Shown piece by piece: positions 7,993 through 16,920 of a DNA stretch of 34,804 nucleotides; the stretch's first letter is position 1; the number at the start of each line of letters is the position of its first letter. This stretch comes from Pseudomonadota bacterium (GTDB lineage Bacteria; Pseudomonadota; Alphaproteobacteria; Reyranellales; Reyranellaceae). Where the stretch lies: NCBI GenBank assembly GCA_018240695.1, contig JAFEFH010000022.1:1-34804 (forward strand). Reading direction: 5' to 3'. The translations under genes and the position numbers were made by a program. The notes beneath the pieces are model-generated. The model was not told where the DNA came from, ran no database searches, and saw only the letters and a list, made by a program, of their open reading frames with translations.

Positions 7993-8008
7993 GAACTCCC
8001 CCGAGTTC
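7993..8008 (-). promoter_or_regulatory. Inverted repeat enclosing the lipoprotein ribosome-binding site
   Basis: GAACTC at 7993-7998 and GAGTTC at 8003-8008 form a perfect 6-bp inverted repeat with a 4-nt loop. Read on the minus strand, the purine-rich loop and second arm contain the GGGGGAG ribosome-binding site, which ends 8 nt before the ATG at 7989. Folding would partly hide that site. Confidence 0.35.
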
Positions 8009-8141
8009 AGAGCAAGCGACGGCGCAACCTCTTTGCGCCATATCTACCCCCGGTTGAAGTCTGTCCAAACCGTCGCAGGCTGACAATACTATTCTCGCTG
8101 CACGCAAGAAGTCGTGAACGACGCACAGAGCCTGAAGCGCG

Positions 8142-9230
8142 TCAGGGCACGAACGTCAGGAACAAATAAGCTGCCAGCAGGACGAGGTGCACGAGGCCGG
8201 ACAGGACATTGGTCCGGCCCGTGCCATAGGTGATGACGGCCACCAGCACGCCGAGGGCCATCAGGACACTGTTGCTGGTCGAGATGCCCAATTCGAGCGG
8301 CTGGTCGATGACCACCGACACCAGGGCGACCGTCGGCACCGTGAGGCCGATGCTGGCGACGCCGCTGCCCAGCGCGAGGTTGAGGCTGGACTGGAGGCGG
8401 TTGCGCGCCGCCGCCCGCAGCGCGGCGACCGCCTCGGGCATCAGCACGATCGCGGCGATCACGATGCCGATCACGCCGACCGGGGCATGCACGGCGCCCA
8501 GCGCGCCCTCCAGGGCCGGGGTCAGGCCTTTCGCCAGCACCACGACGGAGAGCAGCGTCACCAGCAGAAGGCCGAACGAGGCGAATGCGATCCGCGGGCT
8601 GGGACGCTCTTGAGGTGTCTGGTCGTCGTCATCCTCGCCGATCGGCAGGAAATAGGCGCGATGCCAGCCGGTCTGGATGAACAGGAAGGCGGCGTACAGC
8701 ACGAGGCAGACGACCGAGACGAAGACCAGCTGGAGTTCGGAATATTCCGCGCCCGGCGCCGACAGCACGTAGTTCGGCATCACCAGCACCAGGATCGCCA
8801 TCGGGATCAGAACCGCGAGGAAAGCGTTGGCGCCCGCGACCTGGAACTCGGGCTCGCGATGGTAAACCGCGCAGACCACGATGCAGAGGCCGGCCAACCC
8901 GTGCAGCACCAGCATCACCACGGCATGGATGGAATCGCGCATCAGCGCCGGATTGGGCTCGCCGCCCACCATCAGCACGACGATCATGCCGACCTCGATC
9001 ACCGTGACGGCCAGCGCCAGGACGAGCGTGCCGTAAGGCTCGCCGATCCTGAGCGCGATGACCTCCGCGTGATGGACCGCGGCGATGACATTGCCCAGCA
9101 GGATGGCGGCCAGCGGCACCGCGAGCAGCGCCGAGTCCGTCTTGCCGATGCCGAGCCAGGCCAAAAGGCCGAGCACGGGCAGGACAATCGAGTAGAGCGG
9201 GATACGGTGGATCGAAGCGGGGCCGGCCAT
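8142..9230 (-). CDS. chaA: ChaA-type calcium/sodium:proton exchanger
   Basis: This 362-residue, roughly 11-helix inner-membrane protein belongs to the Ca2+/cation antiporter (CaCA) superfamily, ChaA branch. The two inverted alpha repeats are visible: the first with His-His-Ala-Glu-Val-Ile-Ala then G-E-P-Y-G-T-L-V-L-A-L-A-V-T-V-I-E-V, the second with M-P-E-A-V-A-A, followed by N-R-L-Q-S-S-L-N-L-A-L-G-S-G-V-A-S-I-G. The paired acidic residues in these repeats bind the cation. A short acidic loop (G-E-D-D-D-D) near the middle is typical of the cytosolic loop in this branch. It should extrude Ca2+ or Na+/K+ in exchange for protons. It is tandem with the Bug genes upstream (35 bp) and may share their promoter. 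The Ca2+ versus monovalent preference cannot be told. Confidence 0.9.
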   Translation of the reverse strand: MAGPASIHRIPLYSIVLPVLGLLAWLGIGKTDSALLAVPLAAILLGNVIAAVHHAEVIALRIGEPYGTLVLALAVTVIEVGMIVVLMVGGEPNPALMRDSIHAVVMLVLHGLAGLCIVVCAVYHREPEFQVAGANAFLAVLIPMAILVLVMPNYVLSAPGAEYSELQLVFVSVVCLVLYAAFLFIQTGWHRAYFLPIGEDDDDQTPQERPSPRIAFASFGLLLVTLLSVVVLAKGLTPALEGALGAVHAPVGVIGIVIAAIVLMPEAVAALRAAARNRLQSSLNLALGSGVASIGLTVPTVALVSVVIDQPLELGISTSNSVLMALGVLVAVITYGTGRTNVLSGLVHLVLLAAYLFLTFVP

Positions 9231-9265
9231 GCTTCCTATTTAGAGGCTGGCCGGCGTCCCATCAA

Positions 9266-10234
9266 TCAGTCCGGCTTGAGCAGGCCCTTCTGGAGCAGCT
9301 CCGCGACGTTGGCTTCGTCGGACTTCAGCACCGCGGTGAACTCGGCGGGGGTCGAGGGGCGCACGATGGCCCCGAGCTCGCGCAGGCGCTTGTTCGCCGT
9401 CTCGTCCTTGAGGCCGGCGACGACCGCCTTGTTCAGGCGGTCGACCAGCGGCTGCGGCGTGTCGGCGCGCACGAAAACGCCCGCCGTCGTGCCGCCCTCG
9501 AACGGCTTGCACCCCGCCTCCTTGAGCGTCGGCACGTCGGGCAGATCGGGAATGCGCTCGGTGCCGAACACCATCAGCGGCCGCAGCTTGCCCGACTTGA
9601 TGTGCGGCATGGAACTGGTGAGCTGGTCGGAGAAGGAGTCGATCGTGCCGCCCAGCAGGTCGTTGATGCCGGGACCCGAGCCCCGGTACGGGATGATGTT
9701 GAACTTCACCTGCTCGTTGAGCTGGAGGCGCAGGATGGCGACGTGGTTGGTCGTGCCGTTGCCCGAATGGCCCATGGTAACGGTGGCGGGCTTGGCCTTG
9801 GTCTCGGCGAGGAAGGTCTTGATGTCCTTGAAGCGGCTGTCGGCGCGCACCACGATCAGCGTCGGCGCGGTGGTCAGCATGCTGACCGGCGCCAGCACCT
9901 TCAGCATCTGCTCCTTGCCCGCGAAGATCGGCGCGACGTAGCCCACGGTGAAGCTCGACATCACGATGGTGTAGCCGTCGGCCGGCGCGGCCACGGCGTT
10001 CTCGAGGCCCACGACGCCGCCGGCCCCGGGCTTGTTGTCGATCAGCACGGTCTGGCCGAGGTCGCGGCCCATCGGATCGGCCACGATGCGCGAGGTGACG
10101 TCATAGTTGCCGCCCGGCGCGAACGGGATGACCCAGCGGATCTGCTTGGAGGGAAACGTGTCGGCGCGCGCGAAGCTGGGCGCCGCCAGCGCCAGCGCGC
10201 TGCCGGCGAGAAAACTGCGTCGTTGGATGATCAT
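9266..10234 (-). CDS. Bug/TctC-family solute-binding protein (second of tandem pair)
   Basis: This 322-residue periplasmic binding protein begins with a twin-arginine-like signal (Q-R-R-S-F-L-A-G, cleavage after A-R-A around residue 24). The mature N-terminus has the family hallmark W-V-I-P-F-A-P-G-G, followed by D-N-K-P-G-A-G-G, A-D-G-Y-T, and later Y-R-G-S-G-P and H-I-K-S-G-K-L-R-P-L. Bug proteins capture carboxylates and other small acids for tripartite tricarboxylate transporters or act as extracytoplasmic sensors. No TctA or TctB membrane gene is present, so this is an orphan Bug that would need a distant transporter. It follows a close paralogue after 13 bp. The ligand is unknown; the tarD gene 3 kb away makes tartrate or a related diacid worth testing. 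Confidence 0.9.
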   Translation of the reverse strand: MIIQRRSFLAGSALALAAPSFARADTFPSKQIRWVIPFAPGGNYDVTSRIVADPMGRDLGQTVLIDNKPGAGGVVGLENAVAAPADGYTIVMSSFTVGYVAPIFAGKEQMLKVLAPVSMLTTAPTLIVVRADSRFKDIKTFLAETKAKPATVTMGHSGNGTTNHVAILRLQLNEQVKFNIIPYRGSGPGINDLLGGTIDSFSDQLTSSMPHIKSGKLRPLMVFGTERIPDLPDVPTLKEAGCKPFEGGTTAGVFVRADTPQPLVDRLNKAVVAGLKDETANKRLRELGAIVRPSTPAEFTAVLKSDEANVAELLQKGLLKPD

Positions 10235-10247
10235 GGTCGTCTGCCCC

Positions 10248-11225
10248 CTATTCCGGCTTCAACAGGCCGGATTTCACCAGAGGCGTGACGTTCGCCTCAT
10301 CGCCCTTGAGGTAATCGGCATATTGCGCGGGAGTCGAGGGACGGGTTACCGCACCCAGCTCACCCAAACGTTTGCGCACCGCCGCGTCCTTCAGGGCAAA
10401 GGTGACGCCCTCGTTCAATTTCGCGATCAGCGGCGCCGGCGTGCCGGCCTTCACGAACAACCCGGCCGTCGTGCCGCCGTCGAACGGCGTGGCGCCGACG
10501 TCCGTGAGCGACGGCACGTCCGGAAGGGCGGGCAGGCGCTCGGGATTGATCGCCAGCAGCGCCTTCAGCTTGCCGGACTTGATGTGTGGCAGTGAGGTCG
10601 AGAGCTGGTCGGTGTAGAGGTCGATGCTGCCGCCCATCAGGTCGGCGAGGCCGGGGCCCGATCCCTTGTAGGGGATGATGTTGAACTGGACCTTCTCGCT
10701 CACCTGAAGGCGCAGGATGTCGACATGGTTCGAGGTGCCGTTGCCGGCGTGGCCGATGCTGACCGTGCCGGGCTTGGCCTTGGCTTCCGCCAGCACCGCG
10801 CGCATGTCGGCGAAGCGGCCGTTCGGCCGCGCCACGATGACCATCGGCACGGTGCTGAGCATCGTGACCGGCGTCACAGCCGACACCAGCGACGGCTTGC
10901 CGGCCATCAGCGGCGCGATGAACAGCACGCTGAAGCTCGCCATCACGACGGTATAACCGTCCGCCGGGGCGTTGATCGCGGCCTCGACGCCGACGATGCC
11001 GCCGGCGCCCGGCTTGTTGTCCATCACGAAGGTCTGATTGAGGTGCCGCCCCGCCGCTTCGCCCACGATGCGGGACGTCACGTCGTAATTACCCGCGGCG
11101 GCGAAGGGAATGACCCAGCGGACCGGCTTGTCGGGAAAGGTCTGGGCGAAGGCGTCCCGCGATCCGGCGGCCGCCCCCAGCAGGGCCAGACTGCCTCCTA
11201 CGAATCCCCGTCTTTGCATTCCCAT
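10248..11225 (-). CDS. Bug/TctC-family solute-binding protein (first of tandem pair)
   Basis: This 325-residue protein is clearly paralogous to the downstream gene over its full length (shared N-Y-D-V-T-S-R-I-V, D-N-K-P-G-A-G-G, A-P-A-D-G-Y-T and G-G-T-T-A-G segments). A twin-arginine-like signal (Q-R-R-G-F-V-G-G) leads the protein. I placed the start at the ATG at 11225, which has a GGGGGGAGG ribosome-binding site; the open frame continues to 11279, but that would begin inside a likely promoter. The hallmark W-V-I-P-F appears as W-V-I-P-F-A-A-A-G, so the Pro-Gly-Gly ligand loop of the other copy is changed here, which suggests a different ligand. As with its neighbour, no TctAB membrane genes accompany it. 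Confidence 0.9.
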   Translation of the reverse strand: MGMQRRGFVGGSLALLGAAAGSRDAFAQTFPDKPVRWVIPFAAAGNYDVTSRIVGEAAGRHLNQTFVMDNKPGAGGIVGVEAAINAPADGYTVVMASFSVLFIAPLMAGKPSLVSAVTPVTMLSTVPMVIVARPNGRFADMRAVLAEAKAKPGTVSIGHAGNGTSNHVDILRLQVSEKVQFNIIPYKGSGPGLADLMGGSIDLYTDQLSTSLPHIKSGKLKALLAINPERLPALPDVPSLTDVGATPFDGGTTAGLFVKAGTPAPLIAKLNEGVTFALKDAAVRKRLGELGAVTRPSTPAQYADYLKGDEANVTPLVKSGLLKPE

Positions 11226-11249
11226 TTGCTTCCTCCCCCCCTTTACCGG

Positions 11250-11279
11250 AGTATCGATGGCACCTGAAAACGGCGTCAA
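11250..11279 (-). promoter_or_regulatory. Likely sigma-70-type promoter of the Bug gene pair
   Basis: On the minus strand TTGACG (11279-11274, 5 of 6 to consensus) and GATACT (11255-11250, 4 of 6) are separated by 18 bp. The -10 ends 24 nt before the ATG at 11225, leaving a short leader that contains the GGGGGGAGG ribosome-binding site. This placement also rules against the longer reading frame for the Bug gene. Confidence 0.45.
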
Positions 11280-11346
11280 CGGTTGAAATCGGGCTCTTCC
11301 GGATCACATCGAAACGCAAAACAACGGACCGCGGGGAAAAACGGGC

Positions 11347-12999
11347 GTGCCCGAACATCAGACACCGCTGATTGCCATGATCGCCGCCGGCTTGATGCTG
11401 GCCTACATCTTCGGCCTGCTGGCCCACCGCCTTCGGATCCAGCCCCTGGTAGGTTATCTCGTTGCCGGCGTGGCCGTCGGCCCGTTCACCCCGGGCTTCA
11501 TCGCCGACGCCAGCATGGCGACCGAGCTCGCCGAGATCGGCGTCATCCTGCTCATGTTCGGCGTCGGCCTGCACTTTTCGCTGAAGGACCTGATGTCGGT
11601 GGCGCACATCGCCGTGCCCGGCGCGATCCTCCAGATCGTGGTCGCCACGCTGATGGGCGCCGGTCTCGCCCGCCTGCTGGGCTGGAACTGGGATGCCGGC
11701 TTCGTCTTCGGCCTCGCTCTCTCGGTCGCCAGTACCGTCGTCATGATCCGCGCCTTCCAGGACCGCCGCATGATCGACACCGAGCGCGGGCGACTCGCGG
11801 TCGGCTGGCTGGTCGTCGAGGACCTGATCATGGTCCTGGCGCTGGTGCTGCTGCCCACCGCGGCGATGATCGCGCAGAACGACGCCGTGCCGCTCAGCCG
11901 CATGGTCTTCCAGCTCCTCGTCACGCTGGTGAAGGTCAGCATCTTCGTCGCGGTCATGCTGGTGGTCGGCCGCCGCGTCATCCCGTGGCTGATGCACTAC
12001 ACCGCGCACACCGGCTCGCGCGAGCTGTTCCGGCTGGCCGTCTACGCCATCGCCATCGGCGTCGCCTTCGGCGCGGCCCGCACGTTCGACGTATCCTTCG
12101 CTCTGGGCGCCTTTTTCGCCGGCATGGTGATGGGCGAGAGCAACCTCAGCCAGCAGGCCACCGAGGAAGCGCTGCCGTTGCGCGACGCCTTCGCGGTGCT
12201 GTTCTTCGTCTCGGTCGGCATGCTGTTCAACCCGCATGTCTTCGTCGAGGCGCCGCTCGCGCTCGCGGCCACGGTGGCGATCATCGTGGCCGGCAAGGCG
12301 GTCCTTTCCTGGGCCATCCTGCGGGCCTTCAGGCAGTCGAACAGCACCGCCCTCGCGGTCGCCGCGGGCCGCGCGCAGATCGGCGAATTCTCCTTCATCC
12401 TGATCGGGCTCGGCATCGAGATCGAGATCATCCCGCCGCTGGCGCGCGACCTCATCCTGGGCGGCGCGATCATCTCGATCGTGCTCAATCCCCTGCTCTT
12501 CGCCCTGCTGGCGCGCCGCCACCATCCGGAAACTGCGGTCCCCGGCTCGTCCGAGGAGCCGGCGCAGACGCTTCAGCCGACGACGCTGACCGGCCACAAC
12601 GTGCTGGTGGGCTATGGACGCGTTGGCTCGCTGGTCGGGGCCACGCTCGCGCGCGACGGCGGCGGCATGGTGGTGATCGAAACCAGCGACGACAGCCTCG
12701 AGCGGGCGCGGCGCGACGGCGCGGAGATCTTCACCGGCAACGCCGCCGATCCGGAGATCCTGAAAGCAGCCAACCTCGCGCAGGCACGCCGGCTGTTCGT
12801 CACCATTCCCGAGGCATTCGAGGCGGGCCAGGTCGTGCAACAGGCGCGCACCGCCAATCCCACGCTCGATATCGTGGCGCGCGCCCATTCCGACGCCGCG
12901 GTCGAGCATCTCCAGAATCTCGGCGCCACCCGTGTGATCTCCGGCGAACGCGAGATCGCCGACCGAATGCTCGACTTCAGCCGCGAGGCCTCGTCCTAG
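11347..12999 (+). CDS. ybaL: YbaL-type cation:proton antiporter (CPA2) with TrkA-N domain
   Basis: This 550-residue protein has about twelve membrane segments in residues 1-390 and a soluble TrkA-N (Rossmann) domain from about 415 to 530. The N-terminal region (H-R-L-R-I-Q-P-L-V-G-Y-L, then G-P-F-T-P-G-F and V-I-L-L-M-F-G-V-G-L-H-F-S) is close to E. coli YbaL of the Kef family. The nucleotide-binding loop is G-Y-G-R-V-G at 422-427, with an acidic strand end at V-I-E-T. It should exchange K+ or Na+ for protons under control of a bound nucleotide. Translation starts at GTG 11347, with GGGG about 10 nt upstream. The gene diverges from the Bug pair and overlaps the convergent GST gene by 4 bases. 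Confidence 0.92.
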   Translation: MPEHQTPLIAMIAAGLMLAYIFGLLAHRLRIQPLVGYLVAGVAVGPFTPGFIADASMATELAEIGVILLMFGVGLHFSLKDLMSVAHIAVPGAILQIVVATLMGAGLARLLGWNWDAGFVFGLALSVASTVVMIRAFQDRRMIDTERGRLAVGWLVVEDLIMVLALVLLPTAAMIAQNDAVPLSRMVFQLLVTLVKVSIFVAVMLVVGRRVIPWLMHYTAHTGSRELFRLAVYAIAIGVAFGAARTFDVSFALGAFFAGMVMGESNLSQQATEEALPLRDAFAVLFFVSVGMLFNPHVFVEAPLALAATVAIIVAGKAVLSWAILRAFRQSNSTALAVAAGRAQIGEFSFILIGLGIEIEIIPPLARDLILGGAIISIVLNPLLFALLARRHHPETAVPGSSEEPAQTLQPTTLTGHNVLVGYGRVGSLVGATLARDGGGMVVIETSDDSLERARRDGAEIFTGNAADPEILKAANLAQARRLFVTIPEAFEAGQVVQQARTANPTLDIVARAHSDAAVEHLQNLGATRVISGEREIADRMLDFSREASS

Positions 13000-13616
13000 C
13001 CTGTCGATGCGCGTTTATAGGCCGGTCGCGCCTGCACCCGCGCGACATAGTCGTCGAACACCTTCTCGCCCTTGAGGTTCGGTGCGCCGAACATCATGGC
13101 CCAGCCCAGCTCCGAGCCGATGTAGACGTCGGCCGCCGTGAACTTGTCGCCCAGCAGGTAAGGACCTGTCGTGAGCGCGGTCTTCAGGGTCGAGAGGACG
13201 TCCTCGTAGCTGCCCCATCCGACCGCCATTTTACGCTCGACCGGCGGCCGCTTCATCATCGTGTCGAGCAGCGCAGGCTCGAAGCAGCCGGCGCCGAAGA
13301 ACAGCCAGCGATAGTAGGCGCCGCGTTGCGCGTCGCCCGGCGCGGGCGCCAGCCCGGCCTGCGGGAAGGCGTCCGCCAGATAGGCGATGATCGCGGCCGT
13401 CTCGGTCACCACCGTACCGCGATGCACGATCGTCGGCAGCTTGCCCATGGGATTGATCTTCAGGAAGTCCGGCGCCTTCTGCTCGTTCTTCTCGAAGTCG
13501 ATCAGGACCTTGCGGTACGGCGCGGCCGTCTCCTCCTGCATCCAGTGCGCCATCGCCGCGCGCGAGCGGGGATTCCAGTAGAAGACAATGTCGTCGCTCG
13601 TGGACTCGTCGCTCAT
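12996..13616 (-). CDS. Glutathione S-transferase family protein
   Basis: This 206-residue cytosolic protein has an N-terminal thioredoxin-like domain, with the cis-Pro region G-K-L-P-T-I followed by V-V-T-E-T-A-A-I-I-A-Y-L, the glutathione-binding Glu-Thr/Ser motif of GSTs. An all-helical C-terminal domain follows, with the N-capping stretch F-T-A-A-D-V-Y-I. The start is the ATG at 13616, preceded by GGAGGAG; the frame extends upstream to 13823, but that part lies inside the aldo/keto reductase gene and has no domain. It is 11 bp behind that reductase, the last gene of the amino-acid ABC/SDR operon. The substrate is unknown; a stress or detoxification role is usual for stand-alone GSTs. Confidence 0.9.
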   Translation of the reverse strand: MSDESTSDDIVFYWNPRSRAAMAHWMQEETAAPYRKVLIDFEKNEQKAPDFLKINPMGKLPTIVHRGTVVTETAAIIAYLADAFPQAGLAPAPGDAQRGAYYRWLFFGAGCFEPALLDTMMKRPPVERKMAVGWGSYEDVLSTLKTALTTGPYLLGDKFTAADVYIGSELGWAMMFGAPNLKGEKVFDDYVARVQARPAYKRASTG

Positions 13617-13627
13617 GGCTTCTCCTC

Positions 13628-14632
13628 CTACAGGTACACCGCCTTCATCTGCGCGTCGGCATAGCGGCCGCCGGCCGCCGCGCCCGGCGGCATCGCCTGC
13701 GCGAGACGGGCCGCTTCGTCGGCCGAGAGCGACACGTCGAGCGCCTTGAGGTTCTCGTCGACGCGCTCGGCACGCTTCGTGCCGGGGATCGGCACGATGT
13801 CCGTGCCCTGTGCCAGCAGCCACGCCAGCGCCACCTGGCCCGGCGTGCAGCCCTTGGCCGTCGCCATCGCTTCAATGGCCGCGACCAGCGCGAGGTTGCG
13901 CGCCAGATTGTCGGCCGCGAAGCGTGGATGGCGGCCGCGGCCGTCGCCTTCGGGAATATCGGAGGCCTGCTTGACCGATCCGGTCAGCATGCTGCGGCCG
14001 AGCGGCGAGTAGGCCACGAAGGAGATGCCGAGCGCGCGTGTCGTCGCCAGGGTCTCCTCGGCGTCCTTGCGATAGAGCAGCGAGTATTCGCTCTGCACCG
14101 CGGCGATGGGATGGGTCTCGTGCGCCCGGCGGATGGTTTCCGGCCTGGCCTCGCTGAGGCCGAGCGCCCGCACCTTGCCGGCCTTCACCAGCTCGCCCAT
14201 GGCGCCCACCGTCTCCTCGATCGGCACCTTGGGATCGACGCGGTGCTGGTAGTAGAGATCGATCACGTCGACGCCCAGCCGCTGCAGGCTGGCCTCGCAG
14301 GCGGCCTTCACGTAGGCGGCGCTGCCGTCGACGCCGTTGGCGCCGCCCGGCTGCTGGGTCTGGCCGAACTTGGTCACGACCAGCGCCTTGTCGCGCTTGC
14401 CGCCGGCCAGCGCCTTGCCGAGCAGCGTCTCGTTGTGGCCCCAGCCGTACATGTCGGAGCTGTCGAGCATCGTCACGCCGCGATCCAGGGCGTGGTGAAT
14501 GACCTTGATGCCCTCTGCATCGTCGCTCTTGCCGTAGGCGCCCGAGAGCGACATCAAGCCGAGTCCGATCGGAAAGGCGCTGAGGCTGCTGCCGCCCAGC
14601 TTGCGCGGCGATTTCGTGACGGTGACGGTCAT
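13628..14632 (-). CDS. Aldo/keto reductase
   Basis: This 334-residue (beta/alpha)8 NADPH-dependent carbonyl reductase retains the whole catalytic tetrad: Asp57, Tyr62 (D-M-Y-G-W-G-H-N-E), Lys88 (V-V-T-K-F-G) and His130 (L-Y-Y-Q-H-R-V-D). The C-terminal cofactor-binding segment I-P-I-P-G-T-K-R is present. The Y-Q-H-R-V-D and I-P-G-T-K-R features are typical of the AKR13/YajO-like group. ATG at 14632 has an A/G-rich GAGGATC upstream. It lies 40 bp behind the SDR gene and 11 bp before the GST gene in one transcription unit. The substrate is not determinable from sequence. Confidence 0.92.
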   Translation of the reverse strand: MTVTVTKSPRKLGGSSLSAFPIGLGLMSLSGAYGKSDDAEGIKVIHHALDRGVTMLDSSDMYGWGHNETLLGKALAGGKRDKALVVTKFGQTQQPGGANGVDGSAAYVKAACEASLQRLGVDVIDLYYQHRVDPKVPIEETVGAMGELVKAGKVRALGLSEARPETIRRAHETHPIAAVQSEYSLLYRKDAEETLATTRALGISFVAYSPLGRSMLTGSVKQASDIPEGDGRGRHPRFAADNLARNLALVAAIEAMATAKGCTPGQVALAWLLAQGTDIVPIPGTKRAERVDENLKALDVSLSADEAARLAQAMPPGAAAGGRYADAQMKAVYL

Positions 14633-14672
14633 GGGGGATCCTCGCTTTCGCAGGACACGCTAGCACAGACCG

Positions 14673-15413
14673 TCAGGCGGCGTTCCAGCCGCCCTCGACC
14701 ATCAGGACGGATCCGGTCGTAAACGACGAATCGTCGCTCGCCAGGAAGAGCGCGGCTTTGGCCACTTCCTCGACCCGGCCGAAGCGGCCGAGCGGATGGC
14801 GGTCGAGCGAGCGCTGCCGCGCGGCGTCCGGATCGGGGGCGCGCGTGAAGGAGCGGTGCAGGAACGGCGTGTCGATCGCCCCCGGGGCGATGGCGTTGGC
14901 GCGCACCTTGTCGGCGGCATAGTCGAGCGCCACCGAGCGGGTCATGGCGATCACCGCCCCCTTGGACGAGGCGTAGCTCGCGCTGCCGCGGCCGCCGCTC
15001 AAGGGGATCTGCGAGGCGATGGTGACGACCGAACCGCCGCCGCCCGCGATCATCGGCCCGAGCGCGGCCTTGACCCACAGGAAAGTGCCGCGCGCATTGA
15101 CCGCGAAGACCCGCTCCCATTCCTCCTCGGTCGTGTCGAGCAGCTTCTTGCCGATCGACATGCCGGCGGCGGTGACCACGCAGTCGACCCGCCCCCAGGC
15201 CTTCGTCATCTCGCCCACGACCTTTTCCGCCAAGGCCGCATCGGCGACATCGCCCTCGAAGCAGAGCGCGCCCGACGGCGGTTCCGGCACCTTGTCGCGA
15301 TCGACGAGCGCGACCCTGGCGCCCTCCGCCGCGAACAGGCGCGCGATCCCCGCGCCGATGCCCGAGGCGGCGCCGGTGATCAGCGCCGTCCGGCCGGCCA
15401 GCTTGCCGCTCAC
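14673..15413 (-). CDS. Short-chain dehydrogenase/reductase (classical SDR)
   Basis: This 246-residue Rossmann-fold NAD(P)-dependent oxidoreductase has T-G-A-A-S-G-I-G at 13-20, a cofactor Asp after strand two (V-A-L-V-D-R-D) that favours NAD over NADP, Asn106, Ser134, and Y-A-S-S-K giving Tyr147 and Lys151. The structural N-A-G motif is A-A-G here. The C-terminal V-L-M-V-E-G-G-W is typical. Translation starts at GTG 15413, overlapping the stop of the ABC ATPase (GTGA), so it is translationally coupled to the amino acid transporter. This suggests that it acts on the imported compound or its breakdown product, which is inference. Confidence 0.93.
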   Translation of the reverse strand: MSGKLAGRTALITGAASGIGAGIARLFAAEGARVALVDRDKVPEPPSGALCFEGDVADAALAEKVVGEMTKAWGRVDCVVTAAGMSIGKKLLDTTEEEWERVFAVNARGTFLWVKAALGPMIAGGGGSVVTIASQIPLSGGRGSASYASSKGAVIAMTRSVALDYAADKVRANAIAPGAIDTPFLHRSFTRAPDPDAARQRSLDRHPLGRFGRVEEVAKAALFLASDDSSFTTGSVLMVEGGWNAA

Positions 15414-16183
15414 GCGACCACCCGCTCGAGGAAACGCTTGAGGCGATCGGACTTGGGTGTACCGAAGATCTCGTCGGGCGTGCCCTGCTCGACTACCTTG
15501 CCCTGGTCCATGAACACGACCCGGTCGGCGACGCGGCGGGCAAAGCCCATCTCGTGCGTGGCCACGACCATCGTCATGCCCTCGGCCGCCACCTGCTCCA
15601 TCACCGCCAGCACTTCACCGACCAACTCGGGATCGAGCGCCGAGGTCGGCTCGTCGAACAGCATCACCTTGGGGTTCATCGCGAGCGCGCGGGCGATCGC
15701 GACGCGCTGGCGCTGGCCGCCCGAGAGATGCTCGGGGAAGGCATCCATCTTGTGCGCGAGGTCGACCTTGCGCATCAGCTCGTGGCCGACCCTGGCGGCG
15801 TCGGCCGTCGACAGGCCGCGCACCTCGACCAGGCCCAGGATCACGTTCTCGAGGGCGCTGAGATGCGGCCAGAGATGGAAGAGCTGGAACACCATGCCGA
15901 TCTCGGCGCGCTGGGCCGCGAGCTCGCGGCCGCCCAGGCGGCGCGCCTGACCGCCTTTGTCGCTGAAACCGACCCGCCGGCCGGCCACCTTGACCACGCC
16001 CCCGGTCGGCTCTTCGAGGAAGTTGAGGCTGCGCAGCAGCGTGCTCTTGCCTGAACCGCTCGGCCCGATCAGGCAGACGACTTCGCCTGGCTGCACCGTG
16101 AGGTCGACGCCGTTCAGCGCCTTCACGGACTCGCCGTAGGTCTTGGCAAGGCCGGTCACCTCGATCATCGGCGCGTCAGCCAT
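15410..16183 (-). CDS. Polar amino acid ABC transporter, ATP-binding subunit (GlnQ/HisP type)
   Basis: This 257-residue cytosolic ATPase contains Walker [10 protein letters not shown]-loop M-V-F-Q-L-F, signature L-S-G-G-Q-R-Q-R, Walker B V-M-L-F-D-E-P, the D-loop S-A-L-D-P-E, and switch His in V-A-T-H-E-M-G-F. The H-E-M-G-F-A-R motif and overall length mark the polar amino acid (PAAT) class. It overlaps the permease gene by 8 bases and the SDR start by 4. The insertion between Walker A and the Q-loop (around residues 68-95) is slightly longer than in GlnQ, a small family variation. Confidence 0.95.
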   Translation of the reverse strand: MADAPMIEVTGLAKTYGESVKALNGVDLTVQPGEVVCLIGPSGSGKSTLLRSLNFLEEPTGGVVKVAGRRVGFSDKGGQARRLGGRELAAQRAEIGMVFQLFHLWPHLSALENVILGLVEVRGLSTADAARVGHELMRKVDLAHKMDAFPEHLSGGQRQRVAIARALAMNPKVMLFDEPTSALDPELVGEVLAVMEQVAAEGMTMVVATHEMGFARRVADRVVFMDQGKVVEQGTPDEIFGTPKSDRLKRFLERVVA

Positions 16184-16889
16184 TGCCGCCCGCCGCCAGG
16201 AGGAGTTGCCGCCGGCGCCGGCGGCTGAGGCCGCGCTCGTCGTAGCGCAGGCGCTTCTCGAGCCAGAGCTGGAGCACCGTGAGGGCGCTGGTCAGCAGCA
16301 GGTAGATCACCCCCGCCGCCGTCAGGATCTCGATGGCGCGATAGGTGCTGGAGTAGATCATCTGCGCGGTCAGCATCAGCTCCGGCACGGTGATCACCGA
16401 GGCCAGCGACGATCCCTTGGTGTGCGAGATGAAGTTGGTCATGTACGGCACGATCGCGACCCGCAACGCCTGCGGGATCACGACCCGGCGCAGGATGCGC
16501 GGCCACGACATGCCGACCGCCTGGGCCGCCTCGATCTGGCCGGGATGGACCGATTGCAGGCCCGCGCGCAGGATCTCGCAATTGTAGGCGGTCGTGCTGA
16601 GCGACATCGCGACGATCGCGGCCGGGAACGGCTCGAGCGTGACGCCGAAGGCGGGCGCGGCATAGTAGACGAAGAAGAGATGCAGCAGCATCGGCGTGCC
16701 ACGGAAGATCAGCACGTAGGTCCAGACGATGCCGCGCAGCACCGGAAAGCGCGACATCCGGCCGAGCGCCAGGAAGAAGCCCAGCACCGTGCCGATGCCC
16801 TGGCTCAGCAGAGTGATCACGATGGTCACCCCCGCCGCCTGGAACAGGATCGGCAGGTAGGGGATGACCATGCTGAAGTCGATATTCAT
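16176..16889 (-). CDS. Polar amino acid ABC transporter permease (HisM/GlnP type)
   Basis: This 237-residue inner-membrane subunit has about five helices and the cytoplasmic EAA coupling motif [22 protein letters not shown]. The [10 protein letters not shown] segment is a family hallmark. It is the only permease in the operon, so the membrane part is probably a homodimer, as in GlnP-type systems, unless a partner is encoded elsewhere. The C-terminus is Arg-rich (R-R-R-R-R). The ATG at 16889 is 31 bp downstream of the binding-protein stop. Confidence 0.94.
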   Translation of the reverse strand: MNIDFSMVIPYLPILFQAAGVTIVITLLSQGIGTVLGFFLALGRMSRFPVLRGIVWTYVLIFRGTPMLLHLFFVYYAAPAFGVTLEPFPAAIVAMSLSTTAYNCEILRAGLQSVHPGQIEAAQAVGMSWPRILRRVVIPQALRVAIVPYMTNFISHTKGSSLASVITVPELMLTAQMIYSSTYRAIEILTAAGVIYLLLTSALTVLQLWLEKRLRYDERGLSRRRRRQLLLAAGGNG

Positions 16890-16920
16890 GCCGCTCTCGC
16901 GCGGGTCCCGGGCTTCACGA

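Noticed and set aside
11089..12909. A 606-codon minus-strand frame across ybaL
   Set aside because: Composition is typical of antisense frames in GC-rich DNA, and the plus-strand YbaL frame has clear family motifs.
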